5,904 bases of DNA from an uncultured Bacilli bacterium (lineage in GTDB: Bacteria; Bacillota_I; Bacilli_A; RF39; UBA660), in the NCBI GenBank assembly GCA_947630515.1, contig CANRHY010000060.1, forward strand, positions 1-5,904, in the 5' to 3' direction. Below, in pieces: positions 4,856-5,904 of the stretch; position 1 is the stretch's first letter; each line of letters opens with the position of its first letter. A program made the translations under genes and the position numbers. The notes beneath the pieces are model-generated. The model saw nothing but the letters and a program-made list of their open reading frames with translations. It ran no database searches and was not told the DNA's origin.

Positions 4856-5904
4856 GTGACAAAGAAAAATTTATTAATACTTACAAGTATATTATTAGGG
4901 GTAATATTAAGTACAAGCTATGCAATATTTGTAGTAAATACTGGAGAATATAAAGCAAGTGAACTTTTAGTAAGTAATTTATTATATGGAATACAAATAG
5001 ATGGAAAAAATCAAAATACTATAACAGTAAGTGCAGGAACAACAAAAAAGATAAATGTAAAAATAACAAGTCTAAATGAAATAGATAGTAGATATAGTTT
5101 AGATTATAAAATAACAAAAGGAGATGGTAAAGTATATTATCTAAGTACAACAACAGATAATCCAACAGGAGAAGTAAATAAATATAAAAATAATACTTAT
5201 ACAAAAACAGTAACAGTAGTAATAGAAGCAGTAACAGAAATGACAGTAGAATTTACAGTAAGTGGAGGATATCTAGCAAATTCTACTGTAACACCATCAG
5301 CATCATATAAAGCAGTAACAGATAAAGGATATGAAGTAACTGTGAATGTAACTGGAGGAACAGTAGATTCAGCTACAAAACAAGTAAAAGAAAATGATGG
5401 ATTAACATTCACTCTAAGAGCAACAACAGGATATAATTTAGGTAAAGCAACAGTAAAAGATTGCGATGGAACAATAGAAAACGGAGTATTAACACTAAAA
5501 AATGTATCAAAAAATCAAACATGTACAGTAACGATACCAATAAATACATACAAAGTAACAGTAAATGTAAATAATGGAAAATCAGAGCCAGCGTCTAGAA
5601 ATATAAATTATAATAGTAGTGGAACATTTAAAATAACAGCAAATGATGGTTACACAACAGATGGAGCAACAGTAGATGGAGGCTGTACAATAAAAGGAGA
5701 TACAGTAACAGCAAGTAATGTAACAAAAGCAATGACATGTATAGTAACATTAAAAGTAAAAACAGTGAAAGTAAAAGTAACAATAGTAAATGGAAAAATA
5801 GGAAATAATACAACAGAAACAAAAACAATAAATGTAGGGGCAACGGCATCATTTACAGGAATAACAGCAAATTCAGGATATATGCTTGAACAAGCAACTT
5901 ATTC
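4856..5904 (+). CDS. Secreted/surface repeat protein, 5' part
   Basis: This open frame starts at GTG 4856-4858 and runs off the right edge (349 codons seen). GGAGGTG at 4844-4850 lies 5 bases upstream, and an in-frame TGA at 4829 leaves no other start. The N-terminus is a signal peptide or signal anchor: KK at 3-4, then a hydrophobic stretch to about residue 27 with a possible cleavage after STSYA (19-23). A beta-rich domain follows (about 30-128). Related blocks of about 70 residues then begin near 159, 232 and 304, each opening with an xVTVxVxxG-like strand and carrying an aGY-x-ATV-like segment. Two blocks hold a Cys pair (C203/C223, C277/C295), possibly disulfides. Thr, Val and Asn dominate and ACA/GTA codons are heavily used. 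It resembles InlB-B-type or adhesin repeats. Any wall anchor lies beyond the window. Expression is probably controlled by the divergent RHH/XRE operon. Confidence 0.8.
   Translation, partial: MTKKNLLILTSILLGVILSTSYAIFVVNTGEYKASELLVSNLLYGIQIDGKNQNTITVSAGTTKKINVKITSLNEIDSRYSLDYKITKGDGKVYYLSTTTDNPTGEVNKYKNNTYTKTVTVVIEAVTEMTVEFTVSGGYLANSTVTPSASYKAVTDKGYEVTVNVTGGTVDSATKQVKENDGLTFTLRATTGYNLGKATVKDCDGTIENGVLTLKNVSKNQTCTVTIPINTYKVTVNVNNGKSEPASRNINYNSSGTFKITANDGYTTDGATVDGGCTIKGDTVTASNVTKAMTCIVTLKVKTVKVKVTIVNGKIGNNTTETKTINVGATASFTGITANSGYMLEQATY

Noticed and set aside
5019..5204. Minus-strand Leu/Tyr-rich ORF
   Set aside because: It is antisense to the repeat surface protein; its Leu/Tyr-rich composition is a by-product of AT-rich codons on the real strand.
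5197..5412. Minus-strand Val/Thr-rich ORF
   Set aside because: It is antisense to the surface-protein frame and mirrors its repeated ACA and GTA codons; it has no SD.
5628..5852. Minus-strand Leu-rich ORF that looks like a membrane protein
   Set aside because: It is an apparent hydrophobic protein created by reading the surface-protein gene backwards; the plus-strand frame has signal peptide, SD and promoter.
5117..5904. DNA-level tandem repeat or phase-variable tract in the surface gene
   Set aside because: The similarity is at protein level between diverged blocks; no exact tandem DNA units or long homopolymer tracts were seen.

Overview
The window is very AT-rich chromosomal DNA from a low-GC Firmicute of the class Bacilli. 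The best guess is a gut-type, Erysipelotrichia/RF39-like lineage. A DnaI-type helicase loader (a Bacilli hallmark), a CotY/CotZ-like coat protein, strong Shine-Dalgarno (SD) sites and TATAAT promoters support Bacilli; the lineage within Bacilli is inference. UGA is used as a stop and UGG encodes Trp, so the standard bacterial code applies rather than the Mycoplasma code.

Layout: (1) 2-421 (+), the C-terminal half of the helicase loader dnaI, cut by the left edge. (2) 520-888 (+), an unrecognised 122-residue protein with its own promoter and terminator. (3) 946-2619 (+), full-length arginyl-tRNA synthetase (argS). (4) 2650-3387 (-), a two-helix membrane protein of unknown function, convergent with argS and sharing a hairpin terminator with it. 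(5) 3518-3593 (-), tRNA-Arg(CCU) with encoded CCA and a strong terminator. (6) 3704-4180 (+), a cysteine-rich CotY/CotZ-family spore-coat/exosporium-like protein preceded by a possible sigma-K-type promoter. (7) 4222-4728 (-), a compact operon of a ribbon-helix-helix (RHH) protein, an XRE-type helix-turn-helix protein and a truncated second copy of the RHH protein. (8) 4856-5904 (+), the start of a large GTG-initiated secreted or surface protein built of beta-rich repeats, cut by the right edge.

The left half is housekeeping: replication initiation and arginine tRNA charging, with a tRNA-Arg gene nearby. The right half is accessory and cell-surface related. The most interesting region is 4729-4855, the divergent intergenic region between the RHH/XRE operon and the repeat-protein gene. 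It holds two copies of a 21-bp direct repeat (ATATG-N3-GCATAGTGATATC). One copy overlaps the -35 box and spacer of the surface-gene promoter; the other lies just after the predicted transcription start, inside a perfect 10-bp inverted repeat. This looks like an operator for one or both of the adjacent small DNA-binding proteins, suggesting a switch that controls a surface protein. The RHH duplicate keeps an identical N-terminal 26 residues despite six synonymous differences, then ends prematurely in a shared terminator hairpin. No mobile element, CRISPR array or replication origin is visible, and no gap between genes exceeds 300 bases.
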